Source: Dulcicalothrix desertica PCC 7102 (GTDB taxonomy: Bacteria; Cyanobacteriota; Cyanobacteriia; Cyanobacteriales; Nostocaceae). Taken from it: a DNA stretch of 64,000 nt. Positions 36,333 to 45,962 of this stretch are shown in pieces; positions within the stretch are counted from its first letter, which is position 1; each line of letters begins with the position of its first letter. Position numbers and translations under genes: made by a program. Below the pieces are notes generated by a model, which saw only the letters and a program-made list of their open reading frames with translations, did not search any database and was not told where the DNA came from. The DNA lies in assembly GCF_003991905.1 (NCBI RefSeq), contig NZ_RSCL01000006.1, positions 401,967-465,966 on the forward strand, written 5' to 3'.

Positions 36333-36508
36333 AATTGCTAATTGATACCCATGTTTTGATTTGGTACTTAGCAGATGATCCCAAGTTACCCTCTACAATT
36401 CGGGACTTAATTATCGATCCGCAAAATCAAATTTTTGTAAGTGCGGCAACTGCCATTTCTAGGACAGGCGGGACGCCTATCCTACGGGACACATCGGTTA
36501 TTGGGTAG
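36329..36508 (+). pseudogene. truncated VapC (PIN) toxin, cut by a repeat
   Basis: The frame starts with MKLLIDTHVLIWYLADDPKL, which has the first catalytic Asp of a PIN domain, and continues to FVSAATAIS. From about 36460 the sequence becomes AGGACAGGCGGGACGCCTAT, a copy of the dispersed inverted repeat at 9738, and the frame ends at 36508. The remaining two-thirds of the toxin, with its other catalytic residues, is absent. Confidence 0.8.
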
Positions 36509-36571
36509 GTTAAAGTAGAGTAGTGAATCATTTTTTACTTTAAGCCTAGGCGCCAACCTTAGCTCAACTCG

Positions 36572-38881
36572 ATGGAAGCATTAAATAAGAAAGACCTTAG
36601 CGAACGGGATATTTGTAGCAAATATATTATACCTGCACTGGTAAACAAAGCAGGATGGGATTTACATGTCCAAATTAGGGAAGAAGTATCTTTTACCAAA
36701 GGGCGTGTGCATGTACGGGGTCAAATAGTGAGTCGAGGTCAAGGAAAGCGCGCGGACTATATTCTGTACTATAAACCTGGCATTCCGATTGCGGTAATTG
36801 AAGCAAAGGATAATAATCATAGTGTCGGCGCCGGGATGCAGCAAGCGTTAGAATATGCAGAAATTCTAGATTTACCTTTTGCTTACAGTTCTAACGGTGA
36901 TGCTTTTATTGAACATGACTTTACTATCACCACAGGAATTAAAGAAAAAGAAATTCCTCTTGATGCTTTTCCCTCTCCTCAAGAACTATGGCAGCGTTAC
37001 TGTATATATAAAGGTATTGATAGCGGCATTGAAGCTATCGTGACTCAGGACTATTATGATGATGGCAGTGGTAAGGCGCCAAGGTACTACCAACAAATTG
37101 CTATAAATAAAACCGTTGAAGTTGTAGCCAAAGGCGAAAACCGTGTACTCTTGGTAATGGCGACAGGTACAGGAAAAACTTACACCGCATTCCAAATTAT
37201 CTGGCGCCTGTGGAAATCAAAGACCAAAAAACGGATATTATTTTTAGCAGACCGTAATATTCTTATTGACCAAACCAAAACAAACGACTTTAAACCGTTT
37301 GGTTCGGCGATGACTAAAATTAAGAAGCGTCAGGTAGATAAATCATATGAAATTTACCTTGCTTTGTACCAGGGAGTATCAGGTACAGAAGCAGAGAAAA
37401 ATATTTACAAGCAATTTTCGAGTGACTTTTTTGACTTGGTAATTATTGATGAGTGTCACCGAGGAAGTGCTGCTGAAGACTCTGCATGGCGTGAAATTCT
37501 CGAATATTTCTCATCAGCTACCCAAATAGGTTTAACTGCCACACCTACAGAAACTAAGGAAGTTAGTAATGCAGACTACTTTGGCGAACCTGTTTATACT
37601 TATTCACTAAAGCAAGGTATTGAAGATGGTTTTCTGGCGCCATATAAAGTAGTACGAGTAGATATAGATAAAGATGTGGAAGGATGGCAACCAGAACAAG
37701 GACAACTTGATAAATATAACCAGTTAATACTAGACCGCGTTTATAACCAAAAAGACTTTAATAAAACTTTAGTACTAGAAAAGCGAGATATACTAGTAGC
37801 CAAACGTATCACCGAATTTCTCAAAGCCACCAACCGCTTTGATAAGACTATCGTATTTTGTGAGGATGTAGACCACGCTGAACGGATGCGTCGCGCGCTA
37901 GTAAACGAAAATGCTGACTTAGTAGCAAAAAATCGTAAGTACGTAATGCGTATAACAGGCGATGATAAAGAAGGGAAAGTAGAACTTGATAACTTTATTT
38001 TACCAGAAAGCCAATATCCGGTAATTGTTACTACTTCTAAACTGATGACTACAGGAGTAGATGCTCAAACTTGTAAATTAATCATTCTTGACCGTAATAT
38101 TGGTTCGATGACCGAGTTCAAGCAAATTATTGGACGTGGAACTCGTATTAATGAAGAATTTGAAAAACGCTATTTTACTATTATTGACTTTAAAGGCGCC
38201 ACGAAGTTATTCGCAGACCCTAAGTTTAATGGCGACCCTGTACAAGTATACGAGCCGAAACTTGGTGATTCATTAGTACCACCTGAAAATAGACGTGGTA
38301 AAGTGGGTAGTACGAGCGGTAAATATACAGTTAGCAACGTAGAAGTAGCAATTCAAACTGAACGAACGCAGTATTATGATAAAAATGGTAATCTAATTAC
38401 CGAATCAATCAAAGATTACACTCGCAAAATAGTACATCAAAAATTTGCAAATCTTAATGATTTTGTTGATTACTGGAATATCGCTGAACGAAAAGGCGCC
38501 GTTATTCACTCATTACTCGACCAAGGTATTTTACTCGAAGCTTTAACCCAAGAAGTTGGAAATTATGACCCTTTTGATTTAATTTGCCATGTTGCTTTTG
38601 ATAAACCTGTAGTGGATAGAAGTGAGCGTGCGGGGCAAGTTAGAGCAAGTGAGTATTTGAGTAAGTATAGTGATAAAGCTAAGAAGGTTTTGAATGCGTT
38701 GTTAGATAAATATGTTGATGAAGGTGTGGAAAGCATTGAGGATATTAATGTTTTGAAAGTAAAGCCTATTAGCGAGTTTGGTACTGCTTTGGAAGTTGTT
38801 AGGTTGTTTGGGAATAAGCAGAAGTATGAGCAAGCTTTGCGAGAGTTGAAAGCACAAATTTATATGATACCCGTAGGATAG
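36572..38881 (+). CDS. hsdR: type I restriction enzyme R subunit (HsdR)
   Basis: A 769-residue motor-nuclease subunit. The N-terminal nuclease has the D...E-x-K pattern in ADYILYYK and [11 protein letters not shown]. The SF2 helicase motor has Walker A in [15 protein letters not shown], the DECH box [16 protein letters not shown], and motif [15 protein letters not shown]-terminal EcoEI-type domain follows. It looks intact, but the matching methylase is deleted, which would be harmful if HsdR worked alone; in type I systems HsdR needs the HsdM/HsdS core, so it is probably inert. It carries several GGCGCC sites, so the locus is not very recent. Confidence 0.94.
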   Translation: MEALNKKDLSERDICSKYIIPALVNKAGWDLHVQIREEVSFTKGRVHVRGQIVSRGQGKRADYILYYKPGIPIAVIEAKDNNHSVGAGMQQALEYAEILDLPFAYSSNGDAFIEHDFTITTGIKEKEIPLDAFPSPQELWQRYCIYKGIDSGIEAIVTQDYYDDGSGKAPRYYQQIAINKTVEVVAKGENRVLLVMATGTGKTYTAFQIIWRLWKSKTKKRILFLADRNILIDQTKTNDFKPFGSAMTKIKKRQVDKSYEIYLALYQGVSGTEAEKNIYKQFSSDFFDLVIIDECHRGSAAEDSAWREILEYFSSATQIGLTATPTETKEVSNADYFGEPVYTYSLKQGIEDGFLAPYKVVRVDIDKDVEGWQPEQGQLDKYNQLILDRVYNQKDFNKTLVLEKRDILVAKRITEFLKATNRFDKTIVFCEDVDHAERMRRALVNENADLVAKNRKYVMRITGDDKEGKVELDNFILPESQYPVIVTTSKLMTTGVDAQTCKLIILDRNIGSMTEFKQIIGRGTRINEEFEKRYFTIIDFKGATKLFADPKFNGDPVQVYEPKLGDSLVPPENRRGKVGSTSGKYTVSNVEVAIQTERTQYYDKNGNLITESIKDYTRKIVHQKFANLNDFVDYWNIAERKGAVIHSLLDQGILLEALTQEVGNYDPFDLICHVAFDKPVVDRSERAGQVRASEYLSKYSDKAKKVLNALLDKYVDEGVESIEDINVLKVKPISEFGTALEVVRLFGNKQKYEQALRELKAQIYMIPVG

Positions 38882-39326
38882 CTAACCGCCTGTCCGTATT
38901 AATATATTGTGATGGAAAGATTGGCAACGGATGTAACGGATGTAACGGATGTACAATTATTATAAAATAGACGTAGGGTGTGTGACGCATGCAGAAAAAA
39001 TTTGAGCGTAGTGATAAGACTTGTAGCGTCACGCACCGGCTTGAAATAATGGCAATATCGCAAGTGATATCTGTCAAAGATATAAGGTTATGTCTTTTTA
39101 TATTTACCACAGAGACACAGAGTACACGGAGAGAGGAGAAAAAACCACAAAGCGGACACAAAGGACACAAAGAAAGAGTTAATAAGAGAGAAGTTTAAAG
39201 TTCCCCCCCTTCCACGCGGGGGGGTTAGGGGGGGATCGAAATGACTACAGTGTTATTAAGTACTATCCAAACAACTAGAATGTTAACTTAGTTTAAAATG
39301 ATGTAAGTGGTTATTTAATTATAATT
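38882..39326. other. repeat-filled gap after hsdR
   Basis: It holds an AACGGATGT repeat (38923-38953), a stretch CACAGAGACACAGAGTACAC typical of cyanobacterial intergenic repeats near 39110, and a C/G-run hairpin near 39203-39236. No gene supported. Confidence 0.5.
38923..38953. repeat. AACGGATGT tandem copies
   Basis: GGCAACGGATGTAACGGATG and a third ATGTAACGGATG unit in direct tandem. Confidence 0.75.
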
Positions 39327-39404
39327 ATGCGTATTAAAGAGCTACACATACAAAACTTTAGAGGATTAGAGGAGATTTTTTTAAAGTGTAGGCGCCTTTG
39401 TTAG
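39327..39404 (+). pseudogene. 5' stub of an OLD/AbiL-type ATPase gene
   Basis: A 25-codon frame beginning MRIKELHIQNFRGLEEIFLK, the standard first strand of OLD-family and RecF-like ABC ATPases (IKNFRGL). It then ends abruptly in a stop at 39404, with no Walker A sequence. It is the remains of an ATPase-nuclease gene, consistent with a decayed defence locus. Confidence 0.6.
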
Positions 39405-39619
39405 AATGTCTCACAATTTTTGTATTCATCCCAAGTTACAGTCTCATTAATTTGAATATCTTCTTTAGCTTCTTTAACAGCTATTAAAACCTCGCCATCT
39501 TCGATATCATCAATTTTTTGTAGATAACTAAGTATTTCATCAAGGGTACTATCATAAGCTTGCTCTAATAGTTCGTTGATAGTATTTATAATTTCTTTTC
39601 TTTCGCTTTCTGTTTTCAT
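39401..39619 (-). CDS. small hypothetical protein, antitoxin-like
   Basis: A 72-residue acidic helical protein. TINELLEQAYDSTLDEILSY and VKEAKEDIQINETVTWDEYK are reminiscent of small RelB-type antitoxins, which often end in W.E/DE.K. No toxin is adjacent. It overlaps the OLD stub by four bases on the opposite strand. Confidence 0.5.
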   Translation of the reverse strand: MKTESERKEIINTINELLEQAYDSTLDEILSYLQKIDDIEDGEVLIAVKEAKEDIQINETVTWDEYKNCETF

Positions 39620-39734
39620 GACTGTAGTTACAGTGTTTCTAACATTTTACTTATATCAAGTTATATTTATCAAATTTTATAGAGATTAATTATTTTGGTC
39701 ATAAGTTAAGTATTATTACTTATGCTTGGCAATG

Positions 39735-39761
39735 GACGGGCAAGGATGCCCATTCCACAAG
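39735..39761. repeat. CTTGTGG dispersed repeat (reverse copy)
   Basis: GACGGGCAAGGATGCCCATT followed by CCACAAG. Confidence 0.75.
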
Positions 39762-39867
39762 ACATGCAACAAGGCACTGCACAAAAATGGTATATTTATA
39801 TGTCTGAAAATTCTTATAGATACAGGCGCCTACAGCAAAGCATAAAATATCTTAACTCCGCCTCTCC

Positions 39868-39925
39868 TGTACGGGCGGGTTAACCAAGAACTCCATTATT
39901 TACCAAAGCACAGTAAACCCGCCCT
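39868..39925. repeat. GGCGGGTT / AACCCGCC hairpin element
   Basis: TGTACGGGCGGGTTAACC and GTAAACCCGCCCTA bracket a 27-base loop. It ends one base before the hsdM ATG, so the hairpin replaces any ordinary ribosome binding site. Confidence 0.75.
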
Positions 39926-40144
39926 ATGTCAATCAGCACCACAATCAAAACGATTCAGGATATTATGCGGAAAGATGCGGGGGTAGACGGTGACGCCCAA
40001 CGCATTAGCCAACTGGTATGGATGATTTTTCTTAAGATTTTTGATGACCGCGAGGCAGAATGGGAACTACTTGAGGATGATTATAAATCTCCTATACCTT
40101 TGAAGCGCAAAATCCAGATGATGAACCATCTATCATACTTTTAA
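39926..40144 (+). pseudogene. hsdM: truncated type I methylase subunit (HsdM) stub
   Basis: The first 57 codons encode the HsdM N-terminal domain: MSISTTIKTIQDIMRKDAGV, then RISQLVWMIFLKIFDD and LLEDDYKSPIP. After about 40100 the frame runs out of register (LKRKIQMMNHLSYF) into hsdS sequence and stops at 40144. About 430 codons, including the SAM-binding and NPPF motifs, are missing. A deletion has joined hsdM to hsdS. Confidence 0.85.
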
Positions 40145-41850
40145 AAAAGATTAAAAAGAGTAAAAGTTTAGAGAATAAACAAAATAAGAAAAGAAATAGT
40201 AATACTGAAGTTTTATCGCTAACTTGCGAAGGTATTTTTAATATACCAGCCACTTGGTGCTGGTCTTATTTAAATTGTGTATGTGAGCAAATCGGTGATA
40301 TTGACCATAAAATGCCTCAATCTGTAGATGTTGGAGTACCCTTTTTGTCTGCCAAAGACCTTAAGGACGACGGAACATTAGATTTTAGTAATCCTAAGTA
40401 TATATCTGAAGAAGACTTTGAAAGGCTTTCTCGAAAAATAAAGCCGAGATTTGGGGATATAATCTATTCTCGAATTGGAGCAAAATTAGGAAAAGCAAGA
40501 CTAGTTGAAGTAGAAAAAAAGTTCCTTATTTCATACTCGTGCTGTCTGATTCGTCCAATACATGAATGCATTAATAGTAAATATTTACAGTTATTCTTAG
40601 ATTCACGATTAGCATTAAATCAAGCGCATATTGGAACTCAAAGTATAGGCGTTCCTGATTTAGGTTTAGGAGTTATAAAGCAGTATAAAGTACCCATTCC
40701 TCCTATCGCAGAACAGCATCGCATTGTTGCCAAAGTAGACCAACTAATGAAACTATGCGATGAACTCGAAGCACGCCAACAAAAAAAACGAGAAGCGCGC
40801 GTAACAATTAATAATACAGCTATCGCTCAACTGAAGAGCGCGCGCGAGCCAGAAGAATTCAACAAAAGCTGGCAGCGCATTTACAATAACTTTGACCTAC
40901 TTTATAGTACTCCCGAAAATATTGGTAAACTGCGTCAAGCAATTTTACAACTAGCTGTGATGGGTAAGCTGGCGCCGCAAGACCCGCGCGATGAGCCATT
41001 AGAAAAAACTATTAATGAGTTAGAAGAGGAAAGACTTTCTTTAGAATTAAGTGAAAAAGATAAGAAAAATATTATACAAAAGTTCTCCGATGTTAGAAAA
41101 TAACTTCAATCAAATAATCCTAACGCTATATATATCCCAGCAATATGCGTATGTGACTTTATTACCAAAGGAACAACACCAGCGAACAATGAATTACTGG
41201 CAGAAGGAGATATTCCATATCTAAAGGTTTATAATATTGTAAATAATAAAATAGACTTTTTTTATAAGCCTACATATATCGCAAGAATTACACATGAGAC
41301 AAAATTAAAACGTTCTAAAGTTTATCCAGGTGATGTTTTAATGAATATTGTCGGCCCACCTTTAGGTAAAGTAGCTATTATTCCTCATCATTTCCCAGAA
41401 TGGAATATAAATCAAGCCTTAGCTATATTTCGACCACTAAAATATTTAGATAATAAATTTCTTCACTATGTATTATCTTGCCATGCAACATTGGAAAGAG
41501 TATTACAAGAAACTAAGGGAACAGCAGGTCAAGATAATTTATCACTTGAACAATGTAGAAATTTATTAATACCTTTGTACCCACTTAGTCAACAGCTTCG
41601 TATTGTTACCAAAGTAAACCAGTTAATGACTTTATGCGACAAATTAGAAGCGCAACTAAAACAATCTGTTGGTGATAGTGAAAAGTTAATGGAAGTAGCA
41701 GTACGTCAACTACTAAATGTAGATACTATTGTAGCTGACGGCATTTCCACAAATACTACCATGCAAGAAACTAGAACCGTTAAACGAAACATTGCAAAAA
41801 TACACTCATACGATGGAGAAGCTGTACAGTTAAATTTACCACTGTTTTAG
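40087..41850 (+). pseudogene. hsdS: type I specificity subunit (HsdS), 5'-deleted and with an in-frame stop
   Basis: One frame runs from 40087 to 41850. Recognisable HsdS starts at about 40108 with QNPDDEPSIILLKKI, the linker before the first target-recognition domain. The first domain ends with VPIPPIAEQHRIVAKVDQLM, then IGKLRQAILQLAVMGKLAPQ leads to the second domain, which ends with TKVNQLMTLCDKLEAQLKQ. A lone TAA at 41101-41103 interrupts the second linker; the frame is otherwise open on both sides. The N-terminal 50 residues are lost through the hsdM/hsdS deletion. Confidence 0.88.
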
Positions 41851-41906
41851 TATGACAGGCGGCGATGCCTCTTAAATGATTTGTTTATATACGTACATAT
41901 AAATAT

Positions 41907-42284
41907 CTAAATTTCAAGTATTTCTTTAATCACGCTTTTCAAATCAGAATCGGCAGGACGTTTGGCAAATTGTTCGTGATTATAAATCCAGACAAGATAG
42001 ATTAAATAATCAGTCGAATTGACTAAATACATTAATCGAATTTGTCCTGATGCTCCTTTGCCATACTTAAATTCAAGCTTGTGAAATGTCCATTCTTCTG
42101 GTAATTGAATTTTTGCAGGTAAAGGCTCTTGGCGTGAATTTACTGGATACTGGTCTTCAATTAAACCTTCTAGAACTTCTGTGAGAAGGTCTATAAAATC
42201 ATCTCCAAGAGCTTTAGCTATTTTTTTCAAAGAGCGTCTAAAATTATCAGATTTTTCAATCGAGAAGGGATTTGAGCCAGTCAC
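41907..42284 (-). CDS. RelE/HigB-like toxin of a Panacea TA pair
   Basis: A 125-residue basic protein. The block FRRSLKKIAKALGDDFIDLL, the core FHKLEFKYGKGASGQIRLMY and YLVWIYNHEQFAKRP fit RelE-type ribosome-dependent mRNases. GTG at 42284 is chosen as start: AAGGAG lies 6 bases upstream, while the longer frame from TTG 42302 has none. It overlaps the upstream Panacea-domain antitoxin gene by 29 bases. Target and cutting activity are inferred from the fold. Confidence 0.7.
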   Translation of the reverse strand: MTGSNPFSIEKSDNFRRSLKKIAKALGDDFIDLLTEVLEGLIEDQYPVNSRQEPLPAKIQLPEEWTFHKLEFKYGKGASGQIRLMYLVNSTDYLIYLVWIYNHEQFAKRPADSDLKSVIKEILEI

Positions 42285-42843
42285 GAACTTCTCCTTTACC
42301 AACAGGATTTGAAATTTCTATATTTAGAGCATCTTCTAAAACTTTAGACATAACTGCTTCATAGGCTGGATGACAGCGCTCTATCGTATCAAGTTTTTGA
42401 TAACCTAATGCTTTCATGTCTTCAAGACGAATTTGTTCAGTTGAACTTGCTTGAGGAGGTAGTCCCTTACGTGCTTTTTTCCAAGGAAACTCTCCATGAG
42501 TCATATTACTTAATCGATAAGCGTTATATGCCCCAAAATTTTCCCAAACTTCTTCTAAAAGCTTTCTCTTATCTTCAGCAATTTCTGACAAGTTATCTTT
42601 GCTAGGAATGGGTAATTGATTGGCTTCAAAATTACTGTAAAATTTGTAAGCTTCTGGGCAGACAGGACCATACCGCCATGCTTGAATTTCTTCAGAGAAC
42701 AGTGGCTCGTCATACATAGCTAAATGTAAACTTTGTGAATAATACAGAAGCTTTTGAACTTTCATGTTGGTCATTTCAGCTTCTATACCGTCTTCATAAG
42801 CTCTGATAATAAAGTAGCGAGCCACATTGATGCTATTAATCAT
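42256..42843 (-). CDS. Panacea (DUF4065)-domain antitoxin
   Basis: A 195-residue protein with the Panacea/SocA-like domain: INVARYFIIRAYEDG, MTNMKVQKLLYYSQSLHLAM (the helix typical of the family), EEIQAWRYGPVCPEAYKFYS, and LEEVWENFGAYNAYRLSNMT. Panacea antitoxins neutralise a wide range of unrelated toxins; here the partner is the RelE-like gene that overlaps downstream. The ATG at 42843 (MINSINV) fits the domain start. Confidence 0.88.
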   Translation of the reverse strand: MINSINVARYFIIRAYEDGIEAEMTNMKVQKLLYYSQSLHLAMYDEPLFSEEIQAWRYGPVCPEAYKFYSNFEANQLPIPSKDNLSEIAEDKRKLLEEVWENFGAYNAYRLSNMTHGEFPWKKARKGLPPQASSTEQIRLEDMKALGYQKLDTIERCHPAYEAVMSKVLEDALNIEISNPVGKGEVRDWLKSLLD

Positions 42844-42987
42844 ACAAAAGACCCACAAGTTAGAATAAAAACTTCAAGATAGTCAATTTTAAATTTAATC
42901 TATGAATACTATTATACTAAAAACACGTCAGCTTGGTAAGACTGAACTGCCGTGATTATAATTTGCACTATTAGATTTAAACTAATT

Positions 42988-43015
42988 CTTGTGGGATGAG
43001 CATCCCTGCCTGTCC
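42988..43015. repeat. CTTGTGG dispersed repeat
   Basis: CTTGTGGGATGAGCATCCCT then GCCTGTCC, a diverged copy. Confidence 0.7.
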
Positions 43016-43103
43016 AGTTAACTCAAGTATAAAGGTCACACTGTAAAGCAGGAAGCGTTAGCTATTTTTAATAACTTTGAAACTAGGTAGGGCGCCGATA
43101 AGC

Positions 43104-43235
43104 CTATTTAGCTTGAGGTTTGAATCTAAAAGTTACAGGTTTAAAGTTATCTTTGTGAAGATATTCAGATAAATCTTGCTTTAGTAAGCTTTCCGCATCT
43201 TCATCGTTTCTCATTTTCGGTAAGATTTTTTTCAT
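43104..43235 (-). pseudogene. truncated CopG/BrnA-like antitoxin
   Basis: A 43-codon frame: MKKILPKMRNDEDAESLLKQ, DLSEYLHKDNFKPVTFRFKP, then a stop. The full family continues with an RHH domain (roughly VNLRLPE...), which is missing. It is therefore the N-terminal stub of a CopG-type antitoxin; no toxin is present next to it. Confidence 0.65.
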
Positions 43236-43298
43236 ACTTTCGTACCTATCGTGTAATTTTTTACAGGTTATTACTTAAATTATCTACAATTAAAGGCG

Positions 43299-43562
43299 CT
43301 ATTTATCGGCAGCAATTAATTCAATTAACTCAAGTAAATCACAGGTGCCGTAATTATCTTTACTTAGTTTGTTTATCGCATCAATCATTTGTCCTAGCAC
43401 TACACCACCAATTTCTGGCAGCACATCTTGAGTTTTTAGTCGCGACACAGTTGTTTGATGGATACCCAGTTCATGCGCCAACGCCTTATTGGTTATTTTA
43501 CGGCGCGCCATTACTTCACGCAACTTCCACCGTACACTTGTCGTACTTAATACAACACTCAT
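43299..43562 (-). CDS. XRE-family HTH regulator
   Basis: An 87-residue repressor-like protein. The HTH is in WKLREVMARRKITNKALAHE followed by LGIHQTTVSRLKTQ. The C-terminal helices end with DLLELIELIAADK. Start 43562 (MSVVLST) is preferred; the longer frame to 43643 adds an unusual Cys/Arg-rich lead. Probably a dimeric DNA-binding regulator or solitary antitoxin. Confidence 0.82.
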   Translation of the reverse strand: MSVVLSTTSVRWKLREVMARRKITNKALAHELGIHQTTVSRLKTQDVLPEIGGVVLGQMIDAINKLSKDNYGTCDLLELIELIAADK

Positions 43563-43805
43563 TTCCCACACATCAACACAACTCGCTTTTCTAGCATAGC
43601 GCGGATGCCTGTTGATAAGCTCGCGGCTAAAGTATTGCAGCAATAAGAATAACTATAGCATTGTAAGCTATATATATAGCAAAGAAAGCTATATAAAATT
43701 TTTCTGAACTTTTGTACTATTTACTGAGGTAGCTTTATTCAAGGGGTTCGCATCAATTAGTGATGGCACTTTATCAAATGAAATTTGAACTACGGGGGTA
43801 GAGGA

Positions 43806-44156
43806 TTGATAATTATAATTAGGGAACGTGCAACCTTAGAACAGGTTGAGCAAATGCTAGAAACTTTGAGAGTCTACATCAAGGTAGTAGTTGACATCGA
43901 ACGCGGCATACTAGCTGGAGGAGGAGAAAAACACGCTTGGTGCGAGGCTCTATTATTGGAGGATGGTAGCAGGCAACGAGATATTTGGGGTGCCAATTGG
44001 ACACCATTCAACCAATCGATTGATTATGAATCGATTATTAATATTCGTCCAAGCCAAAATAATAGATCGATGATAATTCAAGACCCAACGATAAAAGAAC
44101 GTGTAAAACAAATTACAGAGGAGTTAATCGGTGGATACCAAATCGACTTTAGATGA
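43806..44156 (+). CDS. DUF5674 family protein
   Basis: About 116 residues starting at TTG 43806, with GGGGGTAGAGGA upstream. The family pattern is strong: LIIIIRERATLEQVEQMLET, VDIERGILAGGGEKHAWCEA, LLLEDGSRQRDIWGANW and INIRPSQNNRSMIIQDP. DUF5674 has no established function, but is often found near TA and mobile genes. Its last 26 bases overlap the next gene, so the two are coupled. Confidence 0.85.
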   Translation: MIIIIRERATLEQVEQMLETLRVYIKVVVDIERGILAGGGEKHAWCEALLLEDGSRQRDIWGANWTPFNQSIDYESIINIRPSQNNRSMIIQDPTIKERVKQITEELIGGYQIDFR

Positions 44157-44493
44157 AAAAAAATCTTCTTTCCTTAGCGTTGATATTCCTCATCGGTTAG
44201 GACATATCGCTTCAAACTTAGCGCGCGTTCGTTCGTTTTGTAATAGTGCGTTTAAAAAAGGCGTAGAAGTTGTGATAGACGAGACAGAGTGGTTTATCGA
44301 GTGGATAGCAGCAGAAATTGAACCGGAACAAGCCGAGGAATTAGTTAACATCCAAGTTCAACTCGTGCGCTGGCAAATAAATTTAGACAATATTTTTTTA
44401 GATGAATTTCGTCGAGGAGAAGTAGCAAAACTTGCGGAAATTTACTCGCAAAGAGTATTAGATATGTCAGGTTTACTTGATTCTGTAGCTTAA
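44131..44493 (+). CDS. hypothetical protein coupled to DUF5674
   Basis: A 120-residue soluble, mostly helical protein starting at GTG, overlapping the DUF5674 gene by 26 bases. PHRLGHIASNLARVRSF, then VIDETEWFIEWIAAEIEPEQ and LVNIQVQLVRWQINL suggest a four-helix bundle. No known family. The strict coupling suggests it works with the DUF5674 protein, possibly as an antitoxin-like pair; this is inference. Confidence 0.65.
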   Translation: MDTKSTLDEKKSSFLSVDIPHRLGHIASNLARVRSFCNSAFKKGVEVVIDETEWFIEWIAAEIEPEQAEELVNIQVQLVRWQINLDNIFLDEFRRGEVAKLAEIYSQRVLDMSGLLDSVA

Positions 44494-44505
44494 TGTGACA
44501 ATAAA

Positions 44506-44544
44506 CGGTGCCGAAACCGAGAAATATGTAATTCATCGGCACCA
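44506..44544. terminator. GGTGCCGA / TCGGCACC hairpin
   Basis: An 8-bp stem with a 23-base loop 12 bases after the stop of the gene at 44131. A further copy of AGGCACC follows at 44572. No T-run. Confidence 0.4.
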
Positions 44545-44672
44545 TCTACTAACGGTTCCTAGGCACCATAAACGTACATATAAATTCTATAAATTATTTC
44601 CAGTAAATTGTCCTGAGTAGATATACTGAATTGTGTAAAGTACTTTCAGTTATTGAATCAGAGACTTGCACG

Positions 44673-45452
44673 ATGAACAGAATAGTACTTGTATCATTAC
44701 TCACACTTGTTACAGTCGGATGCTCGGCGCCAGACAGAGAAATAAGTCAAACACCAGTACAAAAACCTGTAGCGGTTGCAGTGAAGGAAACAACAACGGA
44801 GTCGGCGCCCGTTGAAACTACTGTTTCTAATACAGATATATCTGAAAATTCATCCCACGAAACAATTCAAGCAGAAGCAGAACCAGTAAAACCAATTAAA
44901 ACGACTACTTCTAAATCATTATCTGTGGCGCCGACTGCTATTAAACGCCGGGAAACTATAATAGAGAGAAGCTCAGACGCTCTGAAGCGCGTTGTAGTCT
45001 ATCAACCTCAGAGTACCTTTGTTTCTCCCACCAAACTTGTTGCTAATATTAGTAAAAACATTGGCTGTGGCGCCGTGGATAAGGAGTATAAAGCTCAAGT
45101 AATGGCAATGGTGATAGCTTCCGATAGTCCAAAAGCTGTAAAAAAACTTACCGAAAGACAATTTTATCAAGCAGTTAGACAAACGATTGCCGAAAACCAA
45201 GCACAAGCTAATGATTTAGTTGCTCAATACCGAGAGGCGAATTGTAGTATTGCATTTAAGCAACAATCTAAAACTCAAACCAAGTTGGCGCCTACTCGAA
45301 GCACATCAGTTAAAAATAGCGTTGTTTCGGTGCAGTCGGGCAATTGTAAAGACTTAAAAGCGCAGGGTATTAAAAATATCGACGTATTCATGAACCCTTG
45401 GGCTAGTAGATTAGACCGGGATAAAGATGGAATTGCTTGCGAGGCAAATTAA
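44673..45452 (+). CDS. lipoprotein with C-terminal Excalibur calcium-binding domain
   Basis: About 259 residues. The N-terminus MNRIVLVSLLTLVTVGCSAP is a lipoprotein signal with Cys at the lipobox (TVGC). A Thr/Glu/Val-rich low-complexity linker of 90 residues follows, then a helical part (AMVIASDSPKAVKKLTERQF), and finally an Excalibur domain (CKDLKAQGIKNIDVF, DRDKDGIACE) with the D-x-D-x-D-G calcium loop. It is probably anchored in the outer or inner membrane and faces the periplasm. Start 44673 gives the proper signal; 44631 adds an out-of-place lead. Confidence 0.88.
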   Translation: MNRIVLVSLLTLVTVGCSAPDREISQTPVQKPVAVAVKETTTESAPVETTVSNTDISENSSHETIQAEAEPVKPIKTTTSKSLSVAPTAIKRRETIIERSSDALKRVVVYQPQSTFVSPTKLVANISKNIGCGAVDKEYKAQVMAMVIASDSPKAVKKLTERQFYQAVRQTIAENQAQANDLVAQYREANCSIAFKQQSKTQTKLAPTRSTSVKNSVVSVQSGNCKDLKAQGIKNIDVFMNPWASRLDRDKDGIACEAN

Positions 45453-45555
45453 TGATATTCCTACATGCTATATATATATATTCGCGCCGGAATTATTTAT
45501 AAATTTAGTTAGAGTGAAACAACAACTAGTTGATTTTCTTAAGCGCGCTCAAGCA

Positions 45556-45592
45556 GGAGACGGATGTACGGGTGTGTTTTACATTTAGACAC
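45556..45592 (+). pseudogene. fragment of a second xisI gene
   Basis: GACGGATGTACGGGTGTGTT and the following TTACATTTAGA closely match the xisI coding bases at 46819-46850 (GCCGGATGTACGGG...). No other part of the gene survives here. Flanking sequence near 45484 (GCGCCGGAATTATTTATAAA) also matches sequence after xisI at 47029. It is a relic of a duplicated xisHI region. Confidence 0.6.
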
Positions 45593-45617
45593 AAAAATAA
45601 AACAGTTAAGTTTACTG

Positions 45618-45962
45618 CTATTTTAATATGACAGGCGCCGCTCCTACTCCAATTTTCAAAGGTAAAGACAGTAAGAACTCGGTTCCTGCTCTGGGTTGGG
45701 AGGAAACAGAGATTTTCCCGTGGTGTTTTTCCATAATTTGGTAGCAGATAGATAAACCTAATCCGGTACCTTGTCCAACGGGTTTGGTGGTAAAGAAGGG
45801 GTTGAATATTTTATGTTTGACTTCATCTGGAATACCTGACCCGTTATCACTAATTTTAATTTCGATTGTTTCATTATTAGATATACTTGTTTGAATAATA
45901 ATTTGTTTTTTCTTTTTATCGCACGCAAGCAATGCGTCAATAGCATTACTAATAATATTCAT
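45618..45962 (-). pseudogene. C-terminal fragment of a sensor histidine kinase
   Basis: A 114-codon frame covering only the HATPase_c domain. N box: MNIISNAIDALLAC; G1: KISDNGSGIPDEV; F box: FNPFFTTKPVGQG; G2: GTGLGLSICYQIME. The dimerisation helix with the phospho-His is absent; homology goes back only about 10 codons (GAPNQVF) before the ATG. It is therefore a decayed kinase, unless it acts as a lone ATPase. Confidence 0.75.

Noticed and set aside
38989..39198. 69-codon plus-strand frame after hsdR
   Set aside because: It is made of dispersed repeat sequence (CACAGAGACACAGAG, GGACACAAAGGACACAAAG).
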